Shown here in pieces: positions 1 to 7,874 of a stretch of 30,361 nt of DNA (positions are counted from its first letter, which is position 1; each line of letters starts with the position of its first letter). The notes under the pieces were generated by a model that ran no database searches, was not told the origin of the DNA, and was given only the letters and a program-made list of their open reading frames with translations. The stretch is from an uncultured Oscillospiraceae bacterium. Its GTDB lineage: Bacteria; Bacillota; Clostridia; Oscillospirales; Oscillospiraceae. The stretch is from contig CAJULZ010000015.1 in assembly GCA_910587205.1 (NCBI GenBank), positions 1 through 30,361 on the forward strand. The letters are read 5' to 3'. The translations under genes and the position numbers were made by a program.

Positions 1-327
1 CACGCTGTGGTAAGCGTAGGAGGAAAAATAGTACCGGTCGCTCACCACCGTGATCCCCTGGCCGATGGCGGCGCACAGGCCGTCCACGCTGTTCACCAGG
101 TGGTCGATGCGGTCGGCGGCGTACAGCGCCGCGATGACCCGGTTGTCCGCGCTTACCCGACCGGTGAAAATCTGCCGGATCAGGGAGCCCACCGGGCCGC
201 CGGTGGGCTCCCTGTCGGCGCGGCAGCGCAGTCCCAGGCCCTGGATGCGCTCCGCCAGCGGCCCGATCTGGCTGCTTTTTCCCGACCCGTCGATGCCCTC
301 CAGGACGATAAATTTCCCCTGCTCCAT
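1..327 (-). CDS. tmk: Thymidylate kinase (dTMP kinase), C-terminus outside window
   Basis: Phosphorylates dTMP to dTDP with ATP in the cytoplasm, an essential step of dTTP synthesis. The 109 visible residues carry the P-loop GIDGSGKSS (residues 11-19), the REPTGG segment (39-44) that in this family contacts the nucleotide substrate, and the DRYYFSSYAYHS signature (from residue 97). The family is about 200-215 residues, so roughly the N-terminal half is present and the rest lies beyond the left edge. The ATG at 327 directly precedes MEQGKFIVLEGIDG, the normal N-terminus. It starts one base after the stop codon of the upstream membrane-protein gene, so the two are almost certainly co-transcribed and translationally coupled; no strong ribosome site of its own is visible. 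Confidence 0.95.
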   Translation of the reverse strand, partial: MEQGKFIVLEGIDGSGKSSQIGPLAERIQGLGLRCRADREPTGGPVGSLIRQIFTGRVSADNRVIAALYAADRIDHLVNSVDGLCAAIGQGITVVSDRYYFSSYAYHSV

Positions 328-328
328 C

Positions 329-889
329 TTACAGCGCCCTGCTGCTGCCGTACAGGAACATCAGGTACAGCACGTACCCCACCAGCAGGGCGATGGCGGC
401 CACGGCGGCCACCAGCCCCGCCACGATGTTCACGATGGGGATGATGCCCAGGATGCCGCACACAATGGACACCGCCGTGCACGCCACGTAGAGCTTCATC
501 ACCGTGGAGGCCCGCCGGCTCAGCGTCTCGTTGCCCACGGCGTGGAGCAGGCAGGCCGTGGTGGTGCACACCTGGACCACCGCCATCACGCTGGCTACAT
601 TGGCGGCCACGCTGAGCACGCCGTTGAGGATGCTCCCCTCTCCCAAAAAGCCCGCCAGCAGGTTCACCGCCACGGACACGGCCTGGAACACCAGGGCCGT
701 GCGGTAGCCCTGGTCGTCGGTTCCGGCCTGGTACAAGCCCACCAGCTCCATCACGCCTCCGGCAAGGGCCATCAGCCCCCCGACAAACGGCACCCAGCCC
801 AGCGCCACGCCTACCAGCATCAGGATTTGGCCGATGAACATCAGGTGCAGGCCCTTGGCCGCATAGGGGTAACGGTTTGCAACTTCCAT
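329..889 (-). CDS. Small polytopic membrane protein of unknown function
   Basis: A 186-residue, very hydrophobic protein with about five or six predicted membrane segments (roughly residues 13-33, 37-55, 66-85, 90-112, 131-150 and 155-180). Two short charged connections, near residues 56-65 (AGTDDQGYR) and 118-128 (NETLSRR), separate them. I do not recognise a family and assign no function. The start is set by an AAGGAGG ribosome site seven bases before the ATG at 889; a longer open frame to 973 exists but would run into the structured region upstream. It lies between an MscS-type channel gene and tmk, all on the same strand, with 103 bases before it that fold into a long stem. The last codon is one base from tmk. 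Confidence 0.75.
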   Translation of the reverse strand: MEVANRYPYAAKGLHLMFIGQILMLVGVALGWVPFVGGLMALAGGVMELVGLYQAGTDDQGYRTALVFQAVSVAVNLLAGFLGEGSILNGVLSVAANVASVMAVVQVCTTTACLLHAVGNETLSRRASTVMKLYVACTAVSIVCGILGIIPIVNIVAGLVAAVAAIALLVGYVLYLMFLYGSSRAL

Positions 890-909
890 GTTTTTGTCCT
901 CCTTGTCTT

Positions 910-993
910 CCTTGGCGCCTGTATTCACAGCGTTAAGCACCACCTGGGCAGGTCTTTCCCCACCATGCTTCATGGGCTATGAATACAGGCGCC
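910..993 (-). other. Long imperfect stem-loop in the leader of the membrane-protein gene
   Basis: Perfect 14-base inverted repeat GGCGCCTGTATTCA (914-927 and 980-993 as complements). On the minus-strand transcript it extends to about 18 pairs with one G-U. Inside are AAGCAT pairing with GTGCTT and an ACCT/AGGT hairpin with a GCCC loop, separated by a purine-rich asymmetric loop. The structure starts at the stop codon of the MscS gene and ends about ten bases before the AAGGAGG of the next gene. There is no T-run, so it is not a classical terminator. It may be an RNA processing/stability element, a regulatory leader, or a small repeat insertion. Confidence 0.6.
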
Positions 994-1835
994 TACTTGT
1001 TTTCCATCATATGCACGTTCATGTGGGGATAGGTCATCTCCACCCCGGCCTTGGCAAAGGCGGGTTGGAGGCTGTCCATCAGATCGTTATACACCGTCCA
1101 GTAGTCTGCGTTGGCGCACCACACCCGCAGGGCGTACTCAATGGCGCTGTCGCCATATTTGGTGACATGGGCAGCGGGAGCGGGGTCGTCCAGCACCAGC
1201 GGGTGCTCTTCCCCCAGCTTGGCCAGCGCCGCCAGCACCTGGTCCACCGGCGCGTCATAGCTGGCCGACACCGTCAGGTCCACCCGGCGGGAGGGCTGGG
1301 TGGAGTAGTTGATGATGTTGGCGGACACGATGGAGCTGTTGGGGATCTGAACCAGCTTGTTGTCGTAGGTGGTCAGGCGGGTGTAGAACATCCCGATGTC
1401 GGTGACGGTACCGGAGCAGCCCCCCGCCTCCACGAAGTCCCCCGGCTTGAAGGGGTGGGAGGCCAGCAGCTGCATCCCACCCGCCACGTTGGACAGGAAG
1501 TTTTGCAGCGCCAGGGAGAAGGCCAGGCCGATGACGGACAGTACCGCCACCAGGGACGTGACCTCGATGCCCAGGCGGCCCAGCACCACGATGACCGACA
1601 CGAACAGCAGCCCGCCTTTGAGCAGGCCGCGCAGCAGCTTTTTCAGCGCGCTGTCCATGCTGGACCGGCGCAGGGCGCGGTCCAGCACCCCCACCAGCAC
1701 CTTGACGGCCAGCAGGCACACCGCCGCCACGACCACCGCGCTGAACATCTTGGTCGCGGTGATATCCTTCAGGTTGTTCCACAGGCCCTCCGCCGCCTCG
1801 TCCGGCACAATGCCTGTCAGCCCAATCGCCCGCAT
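993..1835 (-). CDS. MscS-family small-conductance mechanosensitive channel
   Basis: A 280-residue inner-membrane channel that opens under membrane tension to release solutes on osmotic down-shock. Visible parts are N-terminal membrane helices (about 30-50 and 70-87), the pore helix with its Gly/Ala-rich face (LAFSLALQNFLSNVAGGM, about 104-121), the beta domain that follows (HPFKPGDFVE, SGTVTDIG, QIPNSSIV) and a C-terminal alpha/beta domain. Length matches compact MscS/YkuT-like members. I choose the ATG at 1835, seven bases after GGAGG; a further 12 residues upstream are open but lack a ribosome site. It is probably first of an operon with the membrane protein and tmk. Assignment to the family is firm; the ion preference is unknown. 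Confidence 0.93.
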   Translation of the reverse strand: MRAIGLTGIVPDEAAEGLWNNLKDITATKMFSAVVVAAVCLLAVKVLVGVLDRALRRSSMDSALKKLLRGLLKGGLLFVSVIVVLGRLGIEVTSLVAVLSVIGLAFSLALQNFLSNVAGGMQLLASHPFKPGDFVEAGGCSGTVTDIGMFYTRLTTYDNKLVQIPNSSIVSANIINYSTQPSRRVDLTVSASYDAPVDQVLAALAKLGEEHPLVLDDPAPAAHVTKYGDSAIEYALRVWCANADYWTVYNDLMDSLQPAFAKAGVEMTYPHMNVHMMENK

Positions 1836-1898
1836 ACCGCCGCCTCCATTTCTTCCGCGCTTTGCCGTCAAGGCCCGCGCACGGTTCTGTCTGTGTTG

Positions 1899-1927
1899 AC
1901 TATACCACGGCTTACGCCCCGGCGCAA
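1899..1927 (-). promoter_or_regulatory. Possible promoter for the mscS operon
   Basis: On the minus strand TTGCGC (1922-1927) and TATAGT (1899-1904) are separated by 17 bases, about 65 bases before the channel gene. The -10 matches consensus at 5 of 6 positions, the -35 at only 3. The -35 overlaps the end of mtaB, so read-through from mtaB remains possible. Confidence 0.4.
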
Positions 1928-3225
1928 GCGTCCCCCGGCAAAACTGTCCCGGTGAGCGCCCCTTTTTCCGAACCGGTGATCCTCACGTCCGCCAAACGGT
2001 TATGCAGGGTTTCCCCCCGCGCCCGCACCAGGGCGTAATTGGGGGCGTGGCCTTGCCAGAGGCCGTCCCGCTCCTCCTCAAACAGCACCGGGAGGGCGCG
2101 CCCCACCTGGGACGACAGCCAGCGCCCCTCCAGTTCGTCCGCCAGGGCGATGGCCCGGCGTACCCGTGCCTCCTTCTCCTCCCGGGGCAGCTGCCCCGGC
2201 ATGGACGCCGCCGGGGTGCCGGGGCGGCGGGAATAGGGGAACACGTGCACGGCGGAAAAGGCGCACTTTCGGAGGAACTCCAGCGTCCGGGTGAACTCTC
2301 CCTCCGTCTCCCCGGGGAAGCCCGCGATGAGATCGGTGGTGATCCCAGGGGCATCGAAGTTGTCCCGCAGTAATCTGACGCTCTTATAATACCAAGCGGT
2401 ATCATAGTTCCGGTTCATCCGGGCCAGGGTCTCGTCGCACCCGGACTGAAGAGACAGGTGGAAGTGGGGGCAAAGGTTGGGCAAGGCGGCGGCCCGGCGG
2501 CAGAACTCCTCCGTCACGGTGCGGGGTTCCAGCGAGCCCAGCCGCACCCGCAGCCCTGGTGCGGCGGCGCACACCGCCTCTACAAGATCGATGAGGGCAC
2601 GGCCCGTCTTCAGATCCCGGCCCCAGGAGGAGATCTCGATGCCGGTGAGCACCACCTCCCGGTAGCCCGCCTCCGCCAAGGCCGCGGCCTGTTCTGCCGC
2701 CTCCTCCAAAGGCAGCGAGCGCACCGGGCCGCGGGCGTAGGGGATGACGCAGTAGGAGCAGAAGTTGGCGCAGCCGTCCTCCACCTTCAGCATGGCCCTG
2801 GTGCGGCCCAGCCCGCCCCCGGCGGGAAGGCGCTCGAACTCCCGGCGGGACAGCGCCTCGTCCACTGCCACCACCTGGGCCTCACGCCGGCGGAGCAGGC
2901 CCTCCAGCCGGTCCAAGAAGTCCATCCGACCCGCCGAGCCCGACACCAGGTCCACCCCCAGCGCCGCCACCGCGTCCGGGGCGGTTTGGGCGTAGCAGCC
3001 GCACACCGCCACCACCGCCTCCGGCGCGTTTTTCCGGGTCCGGCGGATGATGTTACGGCACTTCTTGTCGCTGACGGCGGTGACGGTGCAGGTGTTCACG
3101 ATGTAGGCGTCCGCCGGGCCGCCGAAGTCCGCCAGGGCATGGCCCCGGCGGAGCAGCTCCCGCTCCATGGCCTGGGTCTCGTACTGGTTCACCTTGCAGC
3201 CTAACGTATAGATGGCGATTTTCAC
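1912..3225 (-). CDS. mtaB: tRNA (N6-threonylcarbamoyladenosine(37)-C2)-methylthiotransferase MtaB
   Basis: A radical-SAM enzyme that adds a methylthio group to t6A37 of tRNAs reading ANN codons. The 437-residue protein starts KIAIYTLGCKVNQYET. It has the N-terminal methylthiotransferase domain with its three cluster cysteines (C10, C46 in NTCTVT, C77 in GCYAQ), the radical-SAM motif CANFCSYC (C152, C156, C159) and a C-terminal TRAM-like RNA-binding segment. The NTCTVT/GCKVNQYET pattern is that of MtaB (YqeV), not MiaB. The start is a GTG at 3225; about 115 further in-frame codons upstream are low-complexity and overlap the corC end, so I reject them. A terminator-like hairpin with a competing stem lies 26 bases before the start. 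Confidence 0.94.
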   Translation of the reverse strand: MKIAIYTLGCKVNQYETQAMERELLRRGHALADFGGPADAYIVNTCTVTAVSDKKCRNIIRRTRKNAPEAVVAVCGCYAQTAPDAVAALGVDLVSGSAGRMDFLDRLEGLLRRREAQVVAVDEALSRREFERLPAGGGLGRTRAMLKVEDGCANFCSYCVIPYARGPVRSLPLEEAAEQAAALAEAGYREVVLTGIEISSWGRDLKTGRALIDLVEAVCAAAPGLRVRLGSLEPRTVTEEFCRRAAALPNLCPHFHLSLQSGCDETLARMNRNYDTAWYYKSVRLLRDNFDAPGITTDLIAGFPGETEGEFTRTLEFLRKCAFSAVHVFPYSRRPGTPAASMPGQLPREEKEARVRRAIALADELEGRWLSSQVGRALPVLFEEERDGLWQGHAPNYALVRARGETLHNRLADVRITGSEKGALTGTVLPGDACAGA

Positions 3226-3246
3226 CGCAGTTTGGCCCCCCTTTTT

Positions 3247-3294
3247 CCCCAAGAAAACGCCGCGCGGCCGCCCGTCTTGGGGCCGCCGCGCGGC
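3247..3294 (-). terminator. Terminator/attenuator candidate between corC and mtaB
   Basis: Minus-strand stem of the perfect 10-base arm GCCGCGCGGC (3285-3294 with 3259-3268), followed by TTTTCTT, has terminator form. A second perfect 8-base pairing, CCCCAAGA with TCTTGGGG (3275-3282 with 3247-3254), is interleaved with it, so the two cannot form together except as a pseudoknot. The stem ends corC transcription or attenuates mtaB. An ATCTTGCAAGAT palindrome lies about 15 bases upstream (3308-3319). Confidence 0.65.
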
Positions 3295-3386
3295 TTGCGC
3301 ACAGACGATCTTGCAAGATTTTCTCCCCGGAGCTCGGCCGCAGCCGAAATTTCCGAAGAAATCCTGCATCTTATATTTTGCGGGAT

Positions 3387-4655
3387 TTACCCGTCCTTCC
3401 CGTCCTCCGGCTCCTCCTCCGGGAGTACCTCCACCCGGATCTCCAGCACCCGGTGGTGCTCCGCCCGGGTGACGGTGACGTCCAGGTTCTCCCAGGTGAA
3501 CCGGTCCCCTGTCTCGGGCACCCGGCCCATCTGCTCCAGCACCCAGCCGGATACGGTGGCCGCGTCGCATTCCCCGGTGAGCTGGAACAGGTCGTACAGG
3601 TCGTCCAGGTCGGCGGAGCAGGCGATGAGATAACTGCCGTCGGACTGCTTGCGGAACTGCTCCACCACCTCGTCGTGCTCGTCCCAGATCTCGCCCACCA
3701 GCTCCTCCACGATGTCCTCCATGGTGAGGATGCCCTCGGTGCCGCCGTACTCGTCCACCACCACCGCCATCTGGGTCTTGGTGCGCTGGAATTGGCGCAT
3801 TAGGTCGTCGATCTTGGTGCCTGATGTGATGTGCAGCACCGGGCGCACCAAGGGCTTGAGCTCGTCCCGCTTGTGGTAGCGGGCGGAAAACAGATCCTTC
3901 TGGTGGAGCACGCCCACAATGTCGTCCACGCTCTCATGGTAAACGGGCAGGCGGGAATAGCCCTCGGCGGCGAACACGGACGCGATTTCACTCAGGGTAG
4001 AGGTGTCCTCCACCGCCACCACGTCCACCCGGGGGGTGAGGATATCCCCGGCCTCCAGGTCGTCGAAGCGGATGGCGGAGCGGATAAGCTGGCTTTCCTC
4101 CCGGTCCAGGCCGCCCTGGTCCTCCGCCTCCTCCACCATGGTCACCAGCTCCTCGTCGGTGATGCCCTCGTCCTCCGATTTGTGAAACAGTCTGGTGAGC
4201 AGCTTTTTCCACAGGCCGAACAGGAAGTTCAGCGGGGTGAGCACCGCCATGAACAGCCGCAGCAGGGGCGCGGAGAACATGGCGAACGCCTCCGGGGACT
4301 CCTTGGCCAGACTCTTGGGGGAGACCTCGCCGAAAATGAGGACCACCACGGTGAGCACGATGGTGGACACCGCCGGACCGTTTTCCTTACCGATCAGATT
4401 GATGAACAGCAGGGTGGACAGGGTGGCGGCCACGTTGTTGACGATGTTGTTGCCGATGAGGATGGTGGACAGCAGCTTGTCGTAGTCCTCCGCCAGGGCC
4501 AGGGTCTTTTCCGCCTTCTTATCGCCGTTCTCGGCGCGGCTTTTCAGGCGGATGCGGTTTAGCGATGTGAACGCGGTCTCCGTGGCGGAAAAATACCCCG
4601 ACAGGGCGACCATCAGCACCAGTACGGCCAGCAATATGAAACTGTCTGTGTCCAT
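3387..4655 (-). CDS. CNNM/CorC (HlyC)-family CBS-domain membrane protein
   Basis: A 422-residue membrane protein of the DUF21-CBS-CorC_HlyC architecture, a family tied to magnesium or other divalent-cation export. The N-terminal DUF21 region (about 1-185) has hydrophobic helices, beginning with FILLAVLVLMVALSGYFSATETAF and including a SPKSLAKE segment. Two CBS repeats follow (about 205-325, with ILTPRVDVVAVED and VRPVLHITSGTKIDDLM), then VVDEYGGTEGILTMEDIVEELVGEI. The acidic CorC_HlyC domain (about 340-415) ends the protein. Length and order match full-length members. The ATG at 4655 begins the first hydrophobic stretch; its ribosome site is weak. It has its own promoter and a hairpin leader. 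The older name haemolysin is misleading and I do not imply toxicity. Confidence 0.9.
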   Translation of the reverse strand: MDTDSFILLAVLVLMVALSGYFSATETAFTSLNRIRLKSRAENGDKKAEKTLALAEDYDKLLSTILIGNNIVNNVAATLSTLLFINLIGKENGPAVSTIVLTVVVLIFGEVSPKSLAKESPEAFAMFSAPLLRLFMAVLTPLNFLFGLWKKLLTRLFHKSEDEGITDEELVTMVEEAEDQGGLDREESQLIRSAIRFDDLEAGDILTPRVDVVAVEDTSTLSEIASVFAAEGYSRLPVYHESVDDIVGVLHQKDLFSARYHKRDELKPLVRPVLHITSGTKIDDLMRQFQRTKTQMAVVVDEYGGTEGILTMEDIVEELVGEIWDEHDEVVEQFRKQSDGSYLIACSADLDDLYDLFQLTGECDAATVSGWVLEQMGRVPETGDRFTWENLDVTVTRAEHHRVLEIRVEVLPEEEPEDGKDG

Positions 4656-4682
4656 GAGGACAAATCAACTCCCGAATATAAG

Positions 4683-4744
4683 TATGGATTTACCTTTTGC
4701 AAGGTATTGCATCCATATATATCATACTTTTGGAGAAATTGCAA
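4683..4744 (-). promoter_or_regulatory. corC promoter and leader hairpin
   Basis: On the minus strand TTGCAA (4739-4744), 17 bases, then TATATA (4716-4721). The predicted transcript begins near GGATGCAATACCTTG and folds at once: GGAT pairs with ATCC around an ACCTT/AAGGT hairpin with a GCAA loop (4683-4717 region). The rest of the corC-lacZ gap holds a G5/C5/G5 block (4745-4764). Confidence 0.6.
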
Positions 4745-4780
4745 GGGGGATTCCCCCAAGGGGGCGGCCCGCCGGGGGTG

Positions 4781-7576
4781 TTATCCCGCGGGCGGCCCGT
4801 CCAGCCGGACCCGGAAGGACAGCGAGTGGTCCGCCTCCCCGCTGACGCGGCAGGGCGGCTCCACATCGGCCCCCCAGCTGTCGATGCCGCCCACGCCCCG
4901 CATGGCCCCGCACAGGGTCACTACCGTGCGGGCGGGCTGGGGCAGCTCCCACCCGTGGGCGGCCTGCTCCAGCTGCCGGGGGGTATAGGGGAGGGCGGAG
5001 AAGGCGAAGGGTTCGCCGTCCGCCTCCAGGGTCAGGCTGGAGCCGTCCCCGCCGCGCAGGAGGACGGCGCGGGTGTCCGCGTGACAGCCGCACTCCTGGG
5101 GCACCAGATAGGCGGGGATATGGGGAGCCTCCTGGTGCCAGCCATACACGCCGCCCTTTTTCCTGTCCGGGTAGGTCTCCCCGGACAGGCCCAGCCATTC
5201 CACGGATTCCATTGGCTCCGGCGTCTCGAACCGCAGCCCAAACAGGGGCAGCTCCGGCAGCCCCTGTCCGCCAAAGTACCGGGCCTCCACGGTCAGCAGA
5301 CCTGTATCGTCCACGGTGTAGGTGACCTCCGTGTTCAGCCCCGGCAGGGCGGGGGCAGTGTAGGCATAGCGGATGGAGACCTTTTCCGGGCCGTCCGCCA
5401 AGACTTCCCACCCCTGGCACACCTGCCACCCGTCCGCCGCCGCCCAGACGGAGCTCCTGGCGGCGAAGCCATTCCCCACATCGTTTTCCGTGGGCGCGCG
5501 CCAATAGGCCGGGCGGGGGGCGCGCCACAGCCACTCCCGGCCCCCGGCGTTCAGGGAAACGGGCCCGCCCTCGGGGTAGGAGAACAACACCTCAAAGCCG
5601 GCGCCGCGCACGCCCAGGGCGCCGTCGCCGCGGGTGACCCGGAGGGGGGATTGTCCCGCCGGGGGGGCGGGGAGGGCCAGGGAGTTCCGGGCCTTTTCAT
5701 TGGCCGCGTCGTGGGCCGCCCGCTCCTCGGGGGAGGCATACCAGTACCGCACCTCCTGCATGGCGGGCTTTTCCGTCCCATCGGCGAACACGATGCCGTT
5801 GCCGCTGAAGGCGTAGTCCGTCTGCCGCTCACCGAAGTCGCCGCCGTAGCCCAGGACGCGCTCGCCCCGGGAATTGACACGCCACAGGGCCTGGTCCATA
5901 TAGTCCCAGATAAAGCCCCCCTGGTACTGGGGGAACTCCTCCCCTAAGCGGATATAACTCTCCATGCCGCCCAGGGAATTCCCCATATCATGCATATATT
6001 CGCATAGGATAAAGGGCTTTTTCGGGTCGTGCTCCAGGTAGTCCCGGATGGCCTCCGGCGGGGCGTACATCCGGCTCTCCACGTCGGAAATCCCGTCGAA
6101 TTCCCGGCAGTGGAACACCCCCTCGTAGTGCACCAGGCGGCTGGGGTCGTGGGCCCGGAAGAAATCCGCCATGGCCTGGATGCAGGTTCCGGCGTAGGAC
6201 TCGTTGCCGCAGGACCAGAGCAGGACGGACACGTGGTTTTTGTCCCGCTCAAACATGGACCGGGCCCGATCCACCACGCAGTCCCGCCACTCCGGGAGGC
6301 TGCCCGGCACGTTCCAGGAGGGGTCGACGTTCCCCAGCTTCTGCCAGGAGCCGTGGCTCTCCAGATTGGCCTCGTCCATTACGTAAACGCCGTTTTGGTC
6401 GCACAGGTGATACCACGGGGTTTGGTTGGGATAGTGGGAGGTGCGCACGGCGTTGATGCTGTTCCGGCGGAATACGGCCATGGCCGCCTCCATGTCCGCC
6501 ATGCCGATGGCCCGGCCCGTCTCGGGATTCCACTCGTGGCGGTTGACACCGTTGAATACGAGCCGCTTCCCGTTGAGCAACATCAGCCCGTCCTTCCGCT
6601 CAAAGCGGCGGAAGCCGGTGTCATAGGGGATGACCTCGCACACCGCCCCGTCCGGGCCGGTGAGAGCGAGGGTCACGCGATACAGCTCCGGGTGCGCATG
6701 CTCCCAGGGCAGGACGTTCGGGAACCGCAGGGGCCGGCTGCGGAGATATCTGCCCTCCGGGGTCAGTTCCAGCGGGCCGTCGAACAGCGCGCCCTGCCGG
6801 GGGTGGGCGATTTTACAGTGGACGCGCACGCCGTCCGCCTCCTCGCTGAGGAGCAGGCGGACGGACAGCGTGCCGGTGGAGTTGTCCTCCTCCAGCCCGG
6901 CTTGCAGCCACAGGTCCTCCAGGTGGGCCAGGGGCTTGGCGTAAAGGAAAACCGGGCGGAAGATACCGGAGAAGCGGAAAAAGTCCTGATCCTCGATCCA
7001 GGCCGCGCTGGAACGCTTGTACACCTCCACGCACAGGCGGTTGCCCGTCTCCCGGATATACGGGGTCAGGTCGAAATCCGACGGGGTGAAGCTGTCCTCG
7101 GCGTAGCCCACAAAGCACCCGTTGAGCCACACGTAAATGGCCTGCTCCGCCCCCTGGAAGCTGATGCAGACCCGTTTCCCCCGCAGGCCGGGGGCCAGGT
7201 CAAATTCCCGGACATAGCTGCCCACCGGGTTATCCTCCCAGTCAATCTCCGGGGGGCGCAGCCCGGCCCGGCCGTCCCAGGGGTAGAGGGTGTTGATATA
7301 CTGGATCTGGCCGTACCCCTGGGTCTCCATGTGGCCGGGGACGAGGATGGAGCCAAAGCCGGAATCGTCAAAGCCCTCCCGCCAGAAATCCGCGGGGCGG
7401 GCGGCGGGGTTGCGGCTCCACACGAACCGCCACGCCCCGTCCAGGGACTGGCGCAGGGACGGTTCCCCTGCTTCCGCCTCCTCCGGCGAGGCATAACAAA
7501 CGTGGTCGGAATGGGCGTCCAGCCGGTTCACCTGGAACACGGTGGGATCGGTCAGCCAAGAAAGTTCTGCGCGCAT
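4781..7576 (-). CDS. lacZ: Glycoside hydrolase family 2 beta-galactosidase
   Basis: Cytoplasmic hydrolase for terminal beta-galactosides such as lactose; 931 residues, close to the usual LacZ size of about 1000. The order is a sugar-binding jelly roll (about 40-210), an immunoglobulin-like domain, the catalytic TIM barrel (about 320-600) and a C-terminal beta-galactosidase small-chain domain. The acid/base glutamate is E406 in DEANLESHG and the nucleophile is E526 in LCEYMHDMGNS, both in canonical sequence. FNGVNRHEWNP is also present. No signal peptide is seen. I choose the ATG at 7576, with AGGAGG seven to eight bases upstream; another ATG at 7600 overlaps the barstar stop as ATGA. It is probably co-transcribed with barnase and barstar. 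No dedicated lac regulator or permease is adjacent. Confidence 0.93.
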   Translation of the reverse strand: MRAELSWLTDPTVFQVNRLDAHSDHVCYASPEEAEAGEPSLRQSLDGAWRFVWSRNPAARPADFWREGFDDSGFGSILVPGHMETQGYGQIQYINTLYPWDGRAGLRPPEIDWEDNPVGSYVREFDLAPGLRGKRVCISFQGAEQAIYVWLNGCFVGYAEDSFTPSDFDLTPYIRETGNRLCVEVYKRSSAAWIEDQDFFRFSGIFRPVFLYAKPLAHLEDLWLQAGLEEDNSTGTLSVRLLLSEEADGVRVHCKIAHPRQGALFDGPLELTPEGRYLRSRPLRFPNVLPWEHAHPELYRVTLALTGPDGAVCEVIPYDTGFRRFERKDGLMLLNGKRLVFNGVNRHEWNPETGRAIGMADMEAAMAVFRRNSINAVRTSHYPNQTPWYHLCDQNGVYVMDEANLESHGSWQKLGNVDPSWNVPGSLPEWRDCVVDRARSMFERDKNHVSVLLWSCGNESYAGTCIQAMADFFRAHDPSRLVHYEGVFHCREFDGISDVESRMYAPPEAIRDYLEHDPKKPFILCEYMHDMGNSLGGMESYIRLGEEFPQYQGGFIWDYMDQALWRVNSRGERVLGYGGDFGERQTDYAFSGNGIVFADGTEKPAMQEVRYWYASPEERAAHDAANEKARNSLALPAPPAGQSPLRVTRGDGALGVRGAGFEVLFSYPEGGPVSLNAGGREWLWRAPRPAYWRAPTENDVGNGFAARSSVWAAADGWQVCQGWEVLADGPEKVSIRYAYTAPALPGLNTEVTYTVDDTGLLTVEARYFGGQGLPELPLFGLRFETPEPMESVEWLGLSGETYPDRKKGGVYGWHQEAPHIPAYLVPQECGCHADTRAVLLRGGDGSSLTLEADGEPFAFSALPYTPRQLEQAAHGWELPQPARTVVTLCGAMRGVGGIDSWGADVEPPCRVSGEADHSLSFRVRLDGPPAG

Positions 7577-7596
7577 GGCGGCGCCTCCTTTGGGTA

Positions 7597-7872
7597 TCAT
7601 CCTCTGTCATGACCCGGGGCCAACTCCAGGAAGGGGTTTTCCGCCGCCGCGTCCTCCAGCACCCGCAGCAGCCTGCGCCCAAACTGCGTCCCCTCCATAG
7701 CCTCCCGGCCGGAGAGCTCCAGCCGCAGGGGGCGGTCCGGTTCCGTCAGGCAGTCATGGAGCGCGTCCAGGTTGCACCCCCACCACTCCGGCAGGGCCAG
7801 CGCCTGCCCCAGCAGGGCCAGGGCTTCCTCCCGGCGGCACAGCCGCGCGCCGTCCAATCTGATCGTCTCCAT
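7597..7872 (-). CDS. Barstar-family ribonuclease inhibitor
   Basis: A 91-residue cytoplasmic protein expected to bind and block the neighbouring barnase-type RNase. The barstar signature is clear: LPEWWGCNLDALHDCL matches the inhibitor helix whose two aspartates (here D36 and D40) insert into the barnase active site in the classical pair. Length equals that of barstar (about 90). The immediately upstream gene encodes the RNase and ends in a TGA that overlaps a GTG at 7878 as GTGA. The ATG at 7872 has GGGGAG eight bases before it, so I prefer it. The stop overlaps an ATG of the lacZ frame. Tight linkage ensures the inhibitor is made with the enzyme. The family call is confident; actual binding is inferred. 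Confidence 0.9.
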   Translation of the reverse strand: METIRLDGARLCRREEALALLGQALALPEWWGCNLDALHDCLTEPDRPLRLELSGREAMEGTQFGRRLLRVLEDAAAENPFLELAPGHDRG

Positions 7873-7874
7873 GG

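Noticed and set aside
3226..3570. N-terminal extension of MtaB into the corC 3' end
   Set aside because: About 115 Gly/Pro/Arg-rich residues unlike any MtaB. The GTG at 3225 begins exactly at the family N-terminus and the extension crosses a terminator hairpin.
3387..4655. Haemolysin (toxin) interpretation of the CBS-domain protein
   Set aside because: The DUF21-CBS-CorC_HlyC architecture belongs to cation-transport-linked proteins; the haemolysin label is historical.
6029..7612. Long plus-strand frame opposite lacZ (also 4697-5947)
   Set aside because: The opposite strand encodes a complete beta-galactosidase with both catalytic glutamates. The antisense frames lack motifs and ribosome sites.
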